64,000 nt of DNA from Coenobita brevimanus (taxonomy: Eukaryota > Arthropoda > Malacostraca > Decapoda > Coenobitidae): the NCBI GenBank assembly GCA_032717465.1, contig CM064632.1, positions 23,175,253 through 23,239,252 on the forward strand, in the 5' to 3' direction. Below, piece after piece: positions 1 to 13,710 of this stretch; position 1 is the first letter of the stretch, and every line of letters begins with the position of its first letter. The notes below the pieces were generated by a model, which was not told the DNA's origin, did no database searches, and was given only the letters and a program-made list of their open reading frames with translations. The translations under genes and the position numbers were made by a program.

Positions 1-326
1 TATTTCCATTAAAAACCTACGGTATGGTTTATTTTGAAATGCCGGGGCGAGCGTCGTTCCTGGCTGACGTTCCCGATGGTGGTGCTGAACCGTAACAGTC
101 TTTCTTCCAGCCTCTCCATTTCCTACTTACCTCGCACAACCTCTCTTACGTTTCCATTCACTGCCTCTTTTCTTCTCCTTTCCTCTCTCTTTTTTTTCCC
201 TCTGTTTTCCTCCATGTCATCTTCGTTGCTCCCTTCTTTTCCTTGCTTTGTTACTTTCCTCCACTCCCATCTTCTGCCTCTTTCCTTCTCCATTACCCCC
301 TCCCGCTCAGTTTTATGCCTCACTTC

Positions 327-329
<3 letters not shown>

Positions 330-365
<36 letters not shown>

Positions 366-408
366 CCCGTGTGTCCCAGTTTCCTTTAGTCAAGCGTCCG
401 TACCACTG

Positions 409-448
<40 letters not shown>

Positions 449-553
449 CCCGTGTGTCCCAGTTTCCTTTAGTCAAGCGTCCGTACCACTGCCTCTCTCT
501 CTCTCTCCCCCCGTGTGTCCCAGTTTCCTTTTGTCAAGCGTCCGTACCACTGC

Positions 554-584
<31 letters not shown>

Positions 585-633
585 ACCCACGTTGTGGCCC
601 AGTTTCCTTTAGTAAGGCGTCTGTCCCACTGCC
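330..633. repeat. Composite tandem repeat: ~47-bp core plus variable (CT)n
   Basis: Four copies of a ~47-bp core (about 363, 446, 507 and 582) are separated by (CT)n runs of different lengths. Each core holds CCAGTTTCCTTTAGTCAAGC or a variant. The fourth core is the most diverged. The core is copied together with the adjoining microsatellite, so this is a compound minisatellite. Confidence 0.85.
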
Positions 634-713
634 ATTGCTAGCCATTCCTCACGAATTGACGGCCAACTCAATAGCCTCACATATTCTATCACTCCCTTTC
701 TGTCTTTGGCTTC

Positions 714-759
<46 letters not shown>

Positions 760-791
760 ACACACATACACACACACACACACATACACAC

Positions 792-838
<47 letters not shown>
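714..838. repeat. Compound microsatellite (CT)n-(CA)n-(GA)n
   Basis: A CT run, an imperfect ACACAT run and a GA run lie end to end. ORFs crossing it are dipeptide-repeat artefacts. Confidence 0.95.
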
Positions 839-841
<3 letters not shown>

Positions 842-1646
842 TTTTCTAATATCGATACTCTAGATATTGTGGCTTGGAACCAGCAACAGAAACAACAAAA
901 GTTTAGGTAGGGAGAAGTGTCTCTGAAACATCCGTTGAAATAGGTTATCATTTAAACCACAGAAAATGTTGTTCAGAGTCTCTCCCCCCCCTCTCCCTCC
1001 CTCCTTCCTCCTCTCTGGATCCTTTTTCCTTCTCGCCTCACCGCTATTGTGGTGGAGTTGGAAAGAGAATTGAAAGATGGAGGCTTGGGGTTAATACTTA
1101 TCACCTACACGAGGGCCACTGGGGCAGGGAGTCAGATTTTGTCAAGGCCCAGTTTTCCACTCTAATACGGCAAAGTGATATCGATTTCACTTATAGGATT
1201 CCACAGTTGTACTGCTTGGTGAAGAAGGACAAGGAGAAACAAGTTTTGTCCAACAGTCTGACCGGCTGGAGAGTTGAACTTGATATCTTGTAGTTGCGAG
1301 CTTGATATGCTACCACTGCACCACTCGTGGAATAGGGGGAAGCGTCGCAGGGGGGAAAGGAAGGTGTTATGGCGATGGGGGGGGGGAGGGAACACTATAA
1401 ATCCATTCAGTCCTCGAGAAGAAAGCCACTCTGGCCTCCCCTTTTCCCCGTCTGTCTTGGAATTGGGTGAGAGAGGGCTTTTTGGTGCGAGGGGTGGGGA
1501 GGCTGAAGCTGGATGGGATGGGGAGGGGGTAGATGGATGGGTGGGGAGGAAAGGGATGGCGGGGTTGGTGAGGAATTTGCCATGATGAACCCTGAAGCAA
1601 GGCTTATTGGCCTTGCCATGAAGACAGTCAGAGAATTCCTCGTGTC

Positions 1647-1787
<141 letters not shown>

Positions 1788-2041
1788 TAAGAATGACTTT
1801 CCATCGTTCCCTTAAATCTGCACACACAATATCTTTCCCTGAGTTTTGCGTACATATCACCTCGTCATTCTCATAACAGTGGCCTTATATTTTTTCTTCT
1901 TCTTTGTCCTTTACATCCCACATTTTATTGCCTTAAGACATTACACTTCACATGCACGAAGCACATGATTTCTCTTTGATACGTAAAGCACCTTCTTTGT
2001 CAGTAGGAGGCAGCATCTTTAATCCACATGAGCAGACACGG

Positions 2042-2042
<1 letters not shown>

Positions 2043-2098
<56 letters not shown>
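2043..2098. repeat. (TG)n microsatellite
   Basis: Perfect TG run. The following ~900 bases (2100-2980) hold no gene or known repeat that I can recognise, only AT-rich sequence with short ORFs. Confidence 0.95.
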
Positions 2099-2099
<1 letters not shown>

Positions 2100-2983
2100 T
2101 ATTCCGCAGCTTACTTAAAAATTTCCTTAGGCCGTAAGCATTTGTTTGTATGCATGTAGCTGTAAAACTTTAAAGGTTTCTTACCCTAAAATGGATAAGT
2201 ATATATAATATCGCAAGGATTGGTATGCAGTTTTAGTCTGATTTCAAGATCAAAGCTTCATATATTTCTACCTGTCCTTATTTTATTATATGTACTAATA
2301 ATCTCTTTGTTCTTTGCAGGTAAGTACTGCTTTATCAAACTGTTGCTGGGAGTATCGATGGTATGTACTGAACTTATTTGTTCATGTATGTATGTCTTTA
2401 TAGGTTTTATTTTTTGTCCACATGCATCTAACCCGTGTTCATGCGGGCAAAGGAGGAGGCTGCCTTGCACGTCTGCTATACCAGTTTATATCTGTGATGT
2501 TGTATCATATTACCTTATGTCACTTATGCAGACAGGTAAAAATAAAATGCAAGTTAATATCATGGTGTAACAAACAAGATGAATTCATAAGGAAAATGTT
2601 TGAAAACCTGAGCCATCGAGAGAATGACCCCAAGTGTATGAGATGAGGTAGGGGGGAAGCAACTTGTGTTATTACCTGCTGCCGTATTTGTGCCGGGGCT
2701 CGGAAACTGTTGTAGCCATTGTTTATGACTCATTTTTTGTTATGAATATCCATTAGGGGATTAATGTTGGACAAAACAGTGCCGCCAGTGTGAATATTTT
2801 AGATCCGAGAGAGCCACTTGGGATAGCATTTATGAGGCTTAAAATAAGTAGTTTTGGTTTACATCCGAGATCATTCGTGAATGAAGGAGTTTATTTTGTA
2901 GGTAGCAGTGCCCTGAATACACCCATGTTGGAGGAGCCATTTTGCTCAGTGATAGGTAGTATTAAGTGTTAATCGGTTCTAAG

Positions 2984-3090
2984 TAAAAACCAAGGTCCCT
3001 GATCTCACATTTCTTTTTGTGTGATATATCGGACTTTGGGCATCGACTAGACGGCTTGGTCCTTGTGACTCAACAGTCCTCCTAAGCACA
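2984..3090 (-). repeat. Dispersed repeat, copy 1 (SINE-like body)
   Basis: On the minus strand this segment aligns by eye with the body of the repeat at 50740-51085 (minus strand) and with 57715-57830 (plus strand). Shared blocks are GACTGxTG, a region like AACGGGCTGCTAAGTCA, and GTCxGAxAxAT. The tRNA-like head seen at 51 kb is not recognisable here. Confidence 0.5.
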
Positions 3091-3859
3091 GTCAATCATA
3101 CTTGGTTTGTAGCTGCATTTATAAAACGAGTACTTGTATTTTTGCCTTTTTGGATTTTTCGTGCAATAGTTTATTATTGTACTGTGAATGAATGTTGTGT
3201 TAGTGTTAAATTCATCAAAATGATGACAACTTTTGATTTAGTTTTTGTTTAAGGTGATTTCAGTGAGAGGCGACCTCGTGTAGTGATCGAGTCAAACGAG
3301 GTGTTACGAGTATCTTATGTGTTCTGTCGGTTTCTTGTTCTTGTTTCTTACCCGACAGTCTTTCCCACAAAGGAAACTGGCCATTCTTTCCACCATCTGG
3401 CAGCCACAGCTTTCTTTTACCAGCGGCTCTCTCTCGCCCTCGATATCTCACCACCACTGCTTCCCTACAGCCACTGTCACCATTTATGTTTTCCTTCGTT
3501 ACTCTGTCCGCCTACTCGCTCTTGCCCTGCACTTCCTCCCCACTTCCAGCGCCTTCATTGTGTGTGTGCCTTTATACTTGCTTGTGCGAGGGATTTGATC
3601 GTGTACAGCTTTCATGTTTCCTGCTATTCAAATATAGATTACTACACTTTTTTTTTTTTTTTTTTTAAATCATTGCTTCTCCTTTACATTGCCATGATCT
3701 TAATCCTTGTCGTCGTCAACATCATCGCCATAATTATCGTTTGCTTAGAATAATCCTGTTAGCGTTTATTGTCTCTCCGTCTCAGTCTCATCATCATCAT
3801 CTATCCTCGTCCTCCTCCTCCCGTAATAGCTTTACCATTGACAGCGGGAGAATCCTGTT

Positions 3860-4900
3860 AGTCTCCACCACATCCTACAACCCGTCTCTTCCACGGCCCA
3901 TCTCTTCTACAACTCGTTTCTACTACAGCTCACCTCTACCAGTTCTTTCTGTCTCTTTCCTCAACCTTCCTCGTCCCTAAAGACAGCCCTTAATTTTGTC
4001 TCCATCACAGCCCTTGCCCACCACAGCCCTGACTAACATCCCTGTGGTCTAGCCTTGGATCGCCCGGTCTCCAGTTTACAGATTTACCTTTTTGCCTGTC
4101 CCACGTGCTTCTAGGAAATCCTGTGTTTCTGACACAATCTCTGCCCTTTTCCCACTACATCCTTCCGCACCGCCACCACCACATTCCTGCTCTTCACCAC
4201 AACCCTGACGTTCTCCACCACCTCCTTGTCCATCACCACCACAGCTTTGCACTTCACCATAACCCTCCCCTTCTCCACTACAGCCTTGCCCATTACCACA
4301 GTCCTGCCCATCACCACAACCTTGTGTTTCACCTCAGCTCTCCTCTTGTCCACAGCTCTGCCCTTCTTCACCACAGTCCTGCCCGTCACCACAGCCCTCC
4401 CCTTCTCCACTACAGGCCATGCTACTTCCCTCCTTACCTGTATCCTTCTTACCACAGCCATTTTCGTCCATAAATAGGTCCATCTAAGCCTCCATTCTTC
4501 TGACCATCAAAGTCTTTCATACCTCTCTACCTCTCTTGCCCATCACAACCATTCTTATCTCTCTCCCTTCTCTTACCCTCCACATCCTCTTCTGCCTCTC
4601 ACCATTCTCTTGCCATCGGTGCTCCTTTTTATATTTCTTATATCTCTGTCTTTACCTTGTTCACCGCAGCCCATCCCTATTCCACATGCTTGTCGTTCAC
4701 ATTATCCTTCTACACCTAACAGTCTTACCTTTGTGCCGCGGGGAAATGCTGTCAGCCTCCAACACACACTGTCTCTATCACAGTCCCTGCCGTTTCATAC
4801 CACAGCCTTTCTTGTCCTTATAAGCAGCCCTCTTTTTCTCCACCGCAGCCCTGTCTCTCCCCCTCATTTTCCTCTCCACCGCAGAGTTTTTTCTTTCCTG
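3860..4900. repeat. Degenerate CCACAGCCCTGCCC-type minisatellite
   Basis: Pyrimidine-rich sequence built from degenerate units of roughly 18-25 bp around CCTGCCCATCACCACAGCC. A longer-period element, roughly CGGGGAAATCCTGTTAGCCTCC, recurs near 3845, 4738 and 5250. The His/Pro-rich ORFs here are repeat artefacts. Confidence 0.7.
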
Positions 4901-4966
4901 CCGTAGCCCTTTTCGGCCTTGTCATAGCCCTTGTTTTTCTCTTCCTTCCCTATCCTTCGTTAACCA

Positions 4967-5128
<162 letters not shown>

Positions 5129-5378
5129 CCTTTGCCCACTACAACCGTTCCCTGAAAATCCCTGCTCGTGGAATACATCTTGCTGCCTTCCCCCCTGCCC
5201 CTCACAGTTGTCCACCTTCCCCCCTACAGCCTCCCCCCCTACCCATGCGCCGCGGGGTAATCCTGTCCGTGCTGAGCCAGACAATACAAGCCCCGGATCC
5301 GATTACTTTCACCCTCCACGCCTGTCTTCTTCCCCAACCCAATAAGCTCTTCTGCTTAGGTGAGTCGAAAAGAAGTAA

Positions 5379-5381
<3 letters not shown>

Positions 5382-5475
<94 letters not shown>
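5382..5475. repeat. (TG)n microsatellite
   Basis: Perfect TG run of about 92 bp, directly upstream of the TCAAGGTCA array. Confidence 0.95.
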
Positions 5476-5477
<2 letters not shown>

Positions 5478-5489
5478 ATTGACTCAGTT

Positions 5490-6045
5490 TTTTCTCCGAT
5501 ATTAACAAAACTTGGTGGAAGGGTTGAGGGATAGCGTATAGCCTAATTAAACCAGTTGTTTTCGGAACAATAGGCTAAAGGTCAAGGCCACAGGGTAGGG
5601 CAAACAGTGACCTAACAAAATCAGCTTTAACAGTTTTCATTCGGCTTAGATCAAACTAGGAGAGTAAGGCAAGATTTAAGTGATTCAGTTCTGGGAACAA
5701 TCAAAGGTCAAGGTCACAGGGCAAGGGCAGAGTTCCACCTGTGTATGTGCTCCTTAACAAAATAACTCAGCGATTTATCTCTGATTTTAACCAAAGTTTG
5801 TGGAAAGTTCGGGTAAAAAACAAGGATAAAGTGAATCGATTTTGAGAATAGTGAGTCGGAGATCAAGGTCACAGAGAAAGATTAAAGGTCAAGGTCATCG
5901 GACAGTCAACTTAGTTTTGATATGATTTGTCCAAGGTTGGTGGAAGGGTTAAGGATTAGGCAAGAACGATGTACAGTACTGTAATTCAGTTTTGAGAATA
6001 ATCTGTCGAAAGTCAAGGTCACAGGGCAAAGTCAAATATTGGGCC
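5490..6045 (+). repeat. Degenerate ~120-150 bp array carrying TCAAGGTCA
   Basis: Diverged tandem units share phrases such as CAAACTTGGTGGAAAGGTT, CAGTTTTGAGAACAAT and AAAGGTCAAGGTCACAGGG. Perfect TCAAGGTCA occurs at 5708-5716, 5863-5871, 5889-5897 and 6013-6021, with a variant at 5582-5590. A related array lies at 19610-20290. The motif equals the extended half-site bound by FTZ-F1/ERR-type nuclear receptors. Any regulatory role is inference. Confidence 0.75.
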
Positions 6046-6544
6046 CTTAGTCCGGTTGATGGGCGCGGCTGTTGCTGTCTGTGAGTGGTCCTTCTTGCAT
6101 GTGGGTGTGTTCGTGCCAGCGGTTGTGCTTCTGTGGTGGTGGTGTTTGTTGCATTTGTAGGTGGCCAAAAAAAACAGACAATAGTTTTTTTTTTTTTACT
6201 TAGTTATTTCTTTGTTTCATTAATTGTTCGTGTCATTCTTTATTTTTGTTTTATTTTGTTTATTTTATTTTATTTTGTTTTTGAGGGTGGAGAGGGGGGA
6301 GTAAGTGTTCGTGAGGCTGACTTTTGTTATTTTCCTCGTATTTTTGTCGTTTACGGTGATACCTCGGCCGCGGCTGTTGTTGTTAGTGCGGGAGAATAGC
6401 AACTGTTTTCAGTTTTCAAGAGCTGCAAAGGCTTTAAGGGAAATTGCAGTTTTGTAATGTTTTTATTGTTGCAGGTACAATGGGTAGTGAAGGTGGCGGA
6501 CGGTTTTTACAACTGGGATTATATCTAGCAGTTGAGGGCTTAGT

Positions 6545-7150
6545 GCGTGGTGATGATGATGATAATGATGGTGGTGGGGATGGTGGCGGGGATTTTACGA
6601 GTGTGGTGGATGGTGGCGAGAGTGGTGGGTGGTGATGATGCTGAGAATGGTTAGTGGTGAGGGTGCTCGGTGGTGGTGGTGGTGGTGTTGGCTGGGAATG
6701 TTGTTGTTTTTGTGCTGGTGGTGGTGGTGGTGGTGGTTGTTGTGGTTGTGGCAGAGGTGGTGATTTTGATGGTATTCGTGATGAATGTGGTGCTGGCTGT
6801 GGTGGTGCTTGAGGGAAATTGTTGTGGTGATTGTTTTTGTTGCCGTTGAGGAGGTGATTGTGGTAGTGGTGGCGGTGGTGGTGATGGTGATGATTGTGGT
6901 AGTGGTGATTGGTGGATGCTGGGGTTGTTGTTGTTGTCGTTATTGTGGTGGTGGTGGTAGTGGTGATTGGTAGATGTGATTGTGGTTTCTGTTCTTGTGA
7001 TGGTGGTGATGTAGTAGTAGTGGTGGTAGTAGTAGTGGTGGTGATGGTGGTGGTTGTGGTGGATGTTGTAGTTTCTGTTGTCGTTGCGGTGGTGTTGGTG
7101 GTGGTGGTGGTCACTTTGGCTTGGAGTTGTGGTAGTGTGTGGTAGTGCAG
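6545..7150. repeat. GTG/GAT-rich degenerate trinucleotide tract
   Basis: About 600 bp of imperfect GGT, GTT and GAT triplets. It is open in several frames (Val/Gly/Asp-rich on plus, Thr/His/Pro-rich on minus), as expected for triplet repeats. No domain is visible. Confidence 0.85.
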
Positions 7151-7293
7151 CTGGAGACAGGTGGCAGCAGTAGTGGTGGGTGGAGAGGAATTTTGTTTAC
7201 TGCACCTAAGTTTTTTCAATGCTGGCGGGAGTGCATTGCTGGACTTGCTTTTAGGCGATAGGTTTTTGTATCATACCACGATTTAAAACAACA

Positions 7294-7295
<2 letters not shown>

Positions 7296-7348
<53 letters not shown>
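7296..7348. repeat. (TG)n microsatellite
   Basis: Perfect TG run. Confidence 0.95.
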
Positions 7349-7350
<2 letters not shown>

Positions 7351-7374
7351 AGCGTACGGAGATAATTATTTTAA

Positions 7375-8420
7375 CCAGACGACTTTCCGGCTTGAATTAT
7401 GAGCTAGTTAGATTTATGTGACTAACTTGTCGAGGATAGAAGAGTAATTTTAATATTTTCATGTTGTGTTGTCTTTTATTGGTGTACTATTGCAAAATCG
7501 GGCAATATTATTCAGTTTAAATTAGACCTCTTGCACTGAAGGAATATAACAAAAGATATACGTTCTTCCCAGCTCGAAAAATCTCTCCCAGAATGAGAAA
7601 AAAATGATGGTGTCTAAAATAAATCGAAGAAGACGTCTCCCGAATCATGGGTTTTAAGGTTACATAGAGCCAGATCCTTAAATATATAAATAGATAGATA
7701 TATAGACAGATTAATAAATAGGTAAATAAGAATCAATGCAAACGATGTCAGCTTCATATATTAGTGAATTTGATGGCTGTTGCATTTATTTGTGGCTTTC
7801 AAGTGTCCTATTCAGCTTACTAGTGATGTATTCCACAGTGATCCCTCAGCTTAAAATATGAGCCAAGCTAAGGATGTGGTCTGTGTGTCTCACGATGTTA
7901 TATTCAGCTTACTAGGAAACTGTAATTGTGATTGTGATATTTAAGACAATAAATGATTGTTGTGATTGTCAGTGTAGAATTGAGCTAACTACATAATTTC
8001 TACAACCAAAACAACCTCTGAGCTTTAAATCTTAGTGAGTTTGATACATTTGGCGAATAATTGTGGCTTTCAGTGTACCAAAAAAAAAAAACTTAAGATG
8101 GTTTTCAGCGAGTCTTTCAGGTCACTGTATGTTCTTCCTTTATAATTAGACAATATGAAGCACGTATAATTTTGACTGAGTGTAAGAAATTGAAAAGTTT
8201 TAACTGTTAGTATTATATTCCATCATCAAGATAATTGTTCCACCCAAAACAAATTCTCACTTAATGTATGAACCATTTGTTGTATGTGAAGATTATGAGC
8301 CTCGTTTTAATAATTTGCTGAGTAGAAAATTTCATTCTGATTGTGAGTGTAATATTGTGGAAAGTGGGTAATTACTCTGGCCACAAGGACCTCTCAGCTT
8401 GAAGTGTGATGCGGTGTGAG
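7375..8420. repeat. AT-rich tract with a weak long-period repeat
   Basis: No gene is visible. Similar phrases recur near 7751, 8027 and 8300: a CTTAxTGAxTTTGATG-like block followed by ATTTGTGGCTTTCAxGTGT. AACCTCTGAGCTT recurs near 8010, 8220 and 8388. This suggests a very diverged tandem repeat of roughly 240-280 bp. Confidence 0.4.
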
Positions 8421-8464
8421 GCGGCCTGGGCTGCCCTAACTTCCACCCAGAGTGCCACTGCCGC

Positions 8465-9578
<1,114 letters not shown>

Positions 9579-10000
9579 TGTCCTTTTACTTCTCTCAATG
9601 CTGTTTTATGTCTCCCTCTTTTCTCACCCTTTTCCTGTCGTACCATCGCTTTCCCTGCTTCCTTCCCATTCCTCCTCCCACTTCTCATGTCTCTTCCAAT
9701 TCTCTTCTTTCTTTTGCTTCACTCCCTTGTTCCATAATTCTTTCTTACTCCCTTTTCATCTATTTCCCTCCTTCTCCACTTCTCCTTGTGTCCTCCGCTC
9801 TCCATTTTCCTCCTCCACTCTTCCACCCTGCACCAGCATCCACCTTGAACTTTGTGCATCAGGGACCTCCTGTCATACTAACACAAGGTTGTGTGTTTTG
9901 GAGGAGGGGGGGTGGGATACATGTGTATGTATGCACACGCCCTTCACTATATAAACCCTAAATATTAAGCGAGTCTGTGCTTACTGCTCTCGTACTGTAC

Positions 10001-10002
10001 TG

Positions 10003-10065
<63 letters not shown>

Positions 10066-10112
10066 ATAGATAGATAGATAGATAGATAGCTAAATAGATA
10101 GATAAGTAGATA

Positions 10113-10160
<48 letters not shown>
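10001..10160. repeat. Compound microsatellite (TA)n-(GATA)n-(TG)n
   Basis: TA run with a few TG interruptions (10001-10068), GATA repeats (10069-10110) and a TG run (10114-10161). Confidence 0.95.
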
Positions 10161-10162
<2 letters not shown>

Positions 10163-10531
10163 ATTGAATATATATTAGGTACAGAAAAAGTATGCGAAAT
10201 CTGTGTATATATTTTGGTCATTACTGTGTAGTAAGCGTATTGGTAATTACCACTTGCATAATTATCACTCCAAACTGTGATGTCCATTACAAACAATACA
10301 TTATTATAATAGGATCAATGCAGTGCGTCGCATAGCGGTCATTATTATACATGCAGTATATTACAACACCAAAGAATATCGCTTTTCAGTACGTCCTATG
10401 GCCTGTATTAGCCCTGATTAATACCATAAGTTAACCCCTTCAGCCCAGGACGTCATCTTCGTTCTGTTCTTGCCACCACTTGATTTTTTAAAATTTGTTT
10501 TGGAACTCTTTATGCTGCACGACTTTAGTGA

Positions 10532-10536
<5 letters not shown>

Positions 10537-10567
<31 letters not shown>
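10537..10567. repeat. Poly(T) tract
   Basis: About 30 uninterrupted T residues. No retroelement body is recognisable on either side. Confidence 0.9.
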
Positions 10568-10568
<1 letters not shown>

Positions 10569-10602
10569 TAATCTCTACACTGCGAGAGGTTTCCCCAGGG
10601 TT

Positions 10603-10620
10603 GAATAAAACTGTCTGGCG
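10603..10620 (-). repeat. Dispersed GCCAGACGATTTTATTC motif, reverse copy
   Basis: Reads GAATAAAACTGTCTGGCG on plus, one base off consensus. On the minus strand it is followed by AACCCTGGGGAA, as in other copies. A weaker copy lies at 10722-10740. Confidence 0.6.
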
Positions 10621-11048
10621 CTAGCAAGACTAAAAAGGAATATTATCGTCAGAGACATCATTATTTCCCGTTTACCCCATTAGATCGGTGGAATTGGCAG
10701 CCTTTGACAGCCATTCCTAAACTGAATAAAATCTTGTAGCGATAGAGGAAATAAGAAGGTAAATATTTCCATCGCTTGAGTGTTAATGGTTAAGCTAATT
10801 TATTTATTTAGTGGAGGCTTTTTAACGCCGAAATTACGAGAGGCGACTGGTAAAAAAAAAAAAAAAATTAACCGGCAATTGAGACTTCCAAGGTCGTTAG
10901 AGGGATAATTAGTCCCCAATTACAGGTCATTATGAAACAGTGAAAATATTGTCCATTGAGGTCGGGGTCATTTTGGAAACTGAGTGGTGATGGAAATTTA
11001 CACTGTGATTAAGTTGACAGTGTTTTATTGTGACATAGTGCTGTATAA

Positions 11049-11052
<4 letters not shown>

Positions 11053-11116
<64 letters not shown>
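11053..11116. repeat. (GA)n microsatellite
   Basis: Perfect GA run. From 11117 to about 11780 I see nothing recognisable. Confidence 0.95.
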
Positions 11117-11118
<2 letters not shown>

Positions 11119-11779
11119 TAATGATAGGAAGTGAATCAGGTGATAGGTAGAGGAAAAAAACAGAGGTGGGGGATGAGGCTGGCAGAGATCGTCGTGCACG
11201 TTATTCGTGCAGAGTGTGGTGATACTAGAGTGATGTAAATAACAAGAAGACAACGGAAAGGTTTAATAAGCAAAGTAAATCGCTTAGGGTGAGGTGTTGG
11301 GAAGCTTCCTTAACTGTGAGAGTAGCGGTCTAACCTTATGATCATTAAGACCTACTTCATCCTCATTTTGGTTGTAACAAGGCGATTTTTTCAGATCAGG
11401 TGATATTTTTCTACCTGGAGGGGTTAGGTACGACGTTCATTAAATCATTCACACGTAAAGGTCACTCCTGCGTAAATTAAATCACCTGGATGTTGCAAAG
11501 CGTACACCAACAACAAACGTAATCAGAGTGAAGGGGCTAAATTATTTGTGTTTGGTCACTTTAATGTTCACAATAGTCTAACACTAGAATATGACGTTCA
11601 AATAGTCACACCTTACCTAGATAAAATGTATATATTTTTTTATATCTGCCTCAAAAAAGGGGACTTTTTTTGTCTTTTTTTCGTCTGAATAAAATTTGCG
11701 ACCGTTACCTGGAATTAAATACGAACTTGCTCTCTGTGGTATCATTTTATAATACACGAAATAGTGTGTAAGAACAGCT

Positions 11780-12010
11780 GAATGAAATCGTTTGTTTGTA
11801 GTTGGAATTATTATATGAGAATTGCTAAATAAAGTCGTCTGTGAGTGAAATCATCTGTCAGTAAATCGAATTATATTTGAGAATGGGTAAAATCGTCTGT
11901 GAAATCGTCTCGTCTGTGAAATCGTCTGTCTGTAATTCGAATTATTTATGAAAATGGGTAAATAAAAGCGTTTGCTTATATTCGTAATTATAAATAAAAA
12001 CAGCTGTATA
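11780..12010. repeat. Degenerate ~50-bp tandem repeat
   Basis: Four to five imperfect units share AATCGTCTGTxTGTAAxTCG, GAATTATxTATGA and AATGGGTAAATAAA. They lie just upstream of the LTR retrotransposon and predate its insertion. Confidence 0.55.
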
Positions 12011-12250
12011 AGGCCGTCTTCGTTAGCTGATATTAAAAAAAGAATTTAAGACTTTCCGTAGTAGATGCGATAGATCAGGAAAAAATAATGAAAAAATTAA
12101 ATTCCCTGGTGTTAGCTGGAAGTAAAAAGAAATTGTACCGGTATAATATTTGGTAATAATTTGGGCTCCACGGAATATTAAAAAATTATCCAGTGCAGTA
12201 AAATAGGAAGCAATTATTTTTTCCCCTCTGAATTCTTGGAAGATTAGGAC

Positions 12251-13303
12251 TGTCACGAATCAATTCGCGACATTTCCGTTTTGTGAGAAGCCACGAACTA
12301 TTAGTGGAAAACTCACTGTGTATCGCTCAGCTAACCGTTTCTCCCTCCATTTCGGGGTATACTTTTCAAAACATTCGTCACTGTTTAAAAGTGACCGATT
12401 TAATGCACGTCACTAAGTGCTCTACTGAGCGATACAATTGTTTCTTTATTGGTCGCCCCTGCTCTCCTCAACCGTTAGCCACGCCTTATTCCGGTGGCTT
12501 GTGCGTTCTGCCTATGCATTATTTGAATTCAGTCTAGTGTTTGTTGTGACGGAGGAAGGTCCTGTGCTCCAAGAAGTGTGAGAGGTCGCTAGCACCCAAG
12601 CTCCACTGAGACAGTTAATCCAGTCCTCCCCCCCCCGGGTGATACATAGCATTCATCGACCGGTATTTCCTTTTTGTATAATCCTAGTTTTAAGAGTTTA
12701 GTTAAGGTGTTTTTTTTTCCTAGGCGTAAGTATTTAGCTTTTGTGTGAGTGAGTGAGTGCGTCTCATTGATTTGATTTGAAATGTAACGTTAAATTTATT
12801 TTTGTAATTAATAAATTTAACAGTTCTTTTCCTTGAGCTTAATGTAAAGTAAACTCTTGTTTCATTTCTCCGTAATTAAGCTTATTTCCCACATAGCTCC
12901 TAGCTTGCATAGACGTTTTACTATTCATAACTGGTACTTAGACCAGTCTTGTATTAACTTAAAATCCGTTGTGCCACCTAGGAGTTAATGCATCAGCAAG
13001 GACCTGATATTATTATTAGTATTAGTTATTTATTGTCAGGGGTGAAGTAACTTTCTCCAGAGGCTAACAGTACTAATTCAGCAATTGTGAGTAATTAGTC
13101 TCTGCTGTGTACTGTTGAGAAAGTTTGTAAATTCTCGTTCTGAGAGAATCGTGCGAAGCAGGCCAGCGTAAAGTAATCGTTGTTTGATTTAGTAAGACAA
13201 TCATTGTCCCTGCTCTTCAATATTATTGAATATTATTATCAATTTAAATAACATACAACCATTTATTTTAAAATTACTGTGTTATTATAAAAACCCCGTG
13301 ACA
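12251..13303 (+). repeat. 5' LTR
   Basis: Starts TGTCACGAATC and ends CCCCGTGACA. It matches 17118-18166 almost base for base. It carries an Inr/DPE core promoter (A+1 at 12531), AATAAA near 12810 and a small hairpin in U5 (ATTCTC...GAGAGAAT near 13131-13150). U3 is therefore about 12251-12530. Confidence 0.97.
12529..12562 (+). promoter_or_regulatory. TATA-less Inr-DPE core promoter in the LTR
   Basis: TCAGTC at 12529-12534 fits the arthropod initiator TCAGTY, with A+1 at 12531. GGTCC at 12558-12562 fits the DPE consensus RGWYV at exactly +28 to +32. The 3' LTR repeats this (A+1 17398, GGTCC from 17425). The diverged solo LTR keeps Inr and a DPE match at identical spacing (28466, GGTTG from 28493). 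Confidence 0.7.
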
Positions 13304-13305
13304 AT

Positions 13306-13323
13306 TGGCGACCTCATTCCAGG
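13306..13323 (+). promoter_or_regulatory. tRNA primer-binding site
   Basis: TGGCGACCTCATTCCAGG begins 2 bases after the LTR. TGG pairs with a tRNA CCA end. TGGCGACC resembles sites of some insect Gypsy elements primed by tRNA-Arg; that identity is from memory and is tentative. The second LTR element has TGGCGACCTC at 63324. Confidence 0.75.
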
Positions 13324-13497
13324 ATATTAACTCCTAGCTCTAAAGCTATTCACGAGATAGTGCTCACTCATTCATATTTAGGTATTTATTATTAAAGTTT
13401 ATAGGCACAAGTTTACTGGTGTTTACCGTTAATTTAGCAAGTGAGTTTTTGCTTTATTAATCAATAGAGTACTTAACTCTAGTTTATTCTTGGTAAC

Positions 13498-13514
13498 GCC
13501 AGACGATTTTATTC
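13498..13514 (+). repeat. Dispersed GCCAGACGATTTTATTC motif inside the LTR-element leader
   Basis: A perfect copy of the dispersed motif, followed by GCTCCTGGGAAG as in other copies, lies in the untranslated leader between the primer-binding site and gag. Either the element captured the module or the module spread partly with such elements. Confidence 0.6.
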
Positions 13515-13710
13515 GCTCCTGGGAAGTCGCGTACCCATTGTGTTTATTATTGAGTCTTCCCAGTCATTTACATTTTTTATTTATTCTTTGCCAGTTAACT
13601 AGATAAGACTGGTCACCACTAGCTTGTGTCTGTATTCTTTATTTGTATTTATTAGTATTCGTTTGCGAAGTAGTCAGTGCTCAGTTTCGTTTGCTTAATA
13701 AATTAGCATC

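Noticed and set aside
2220..2570. Possible small exon with a GT donor (GGTAAGTA at 2319)
   Set aside because: A similar GTAAGTACTGCT..ATGGTATGTAC string at 38263 suggests a shared repeat fragment. No acceptor, frame or homology.
6434..7219. Minus-strand Thr/His/Pro-rich ORF of 261 codons
   Set aside because: Produced by GTG/GAT triplet repeats; no domain.
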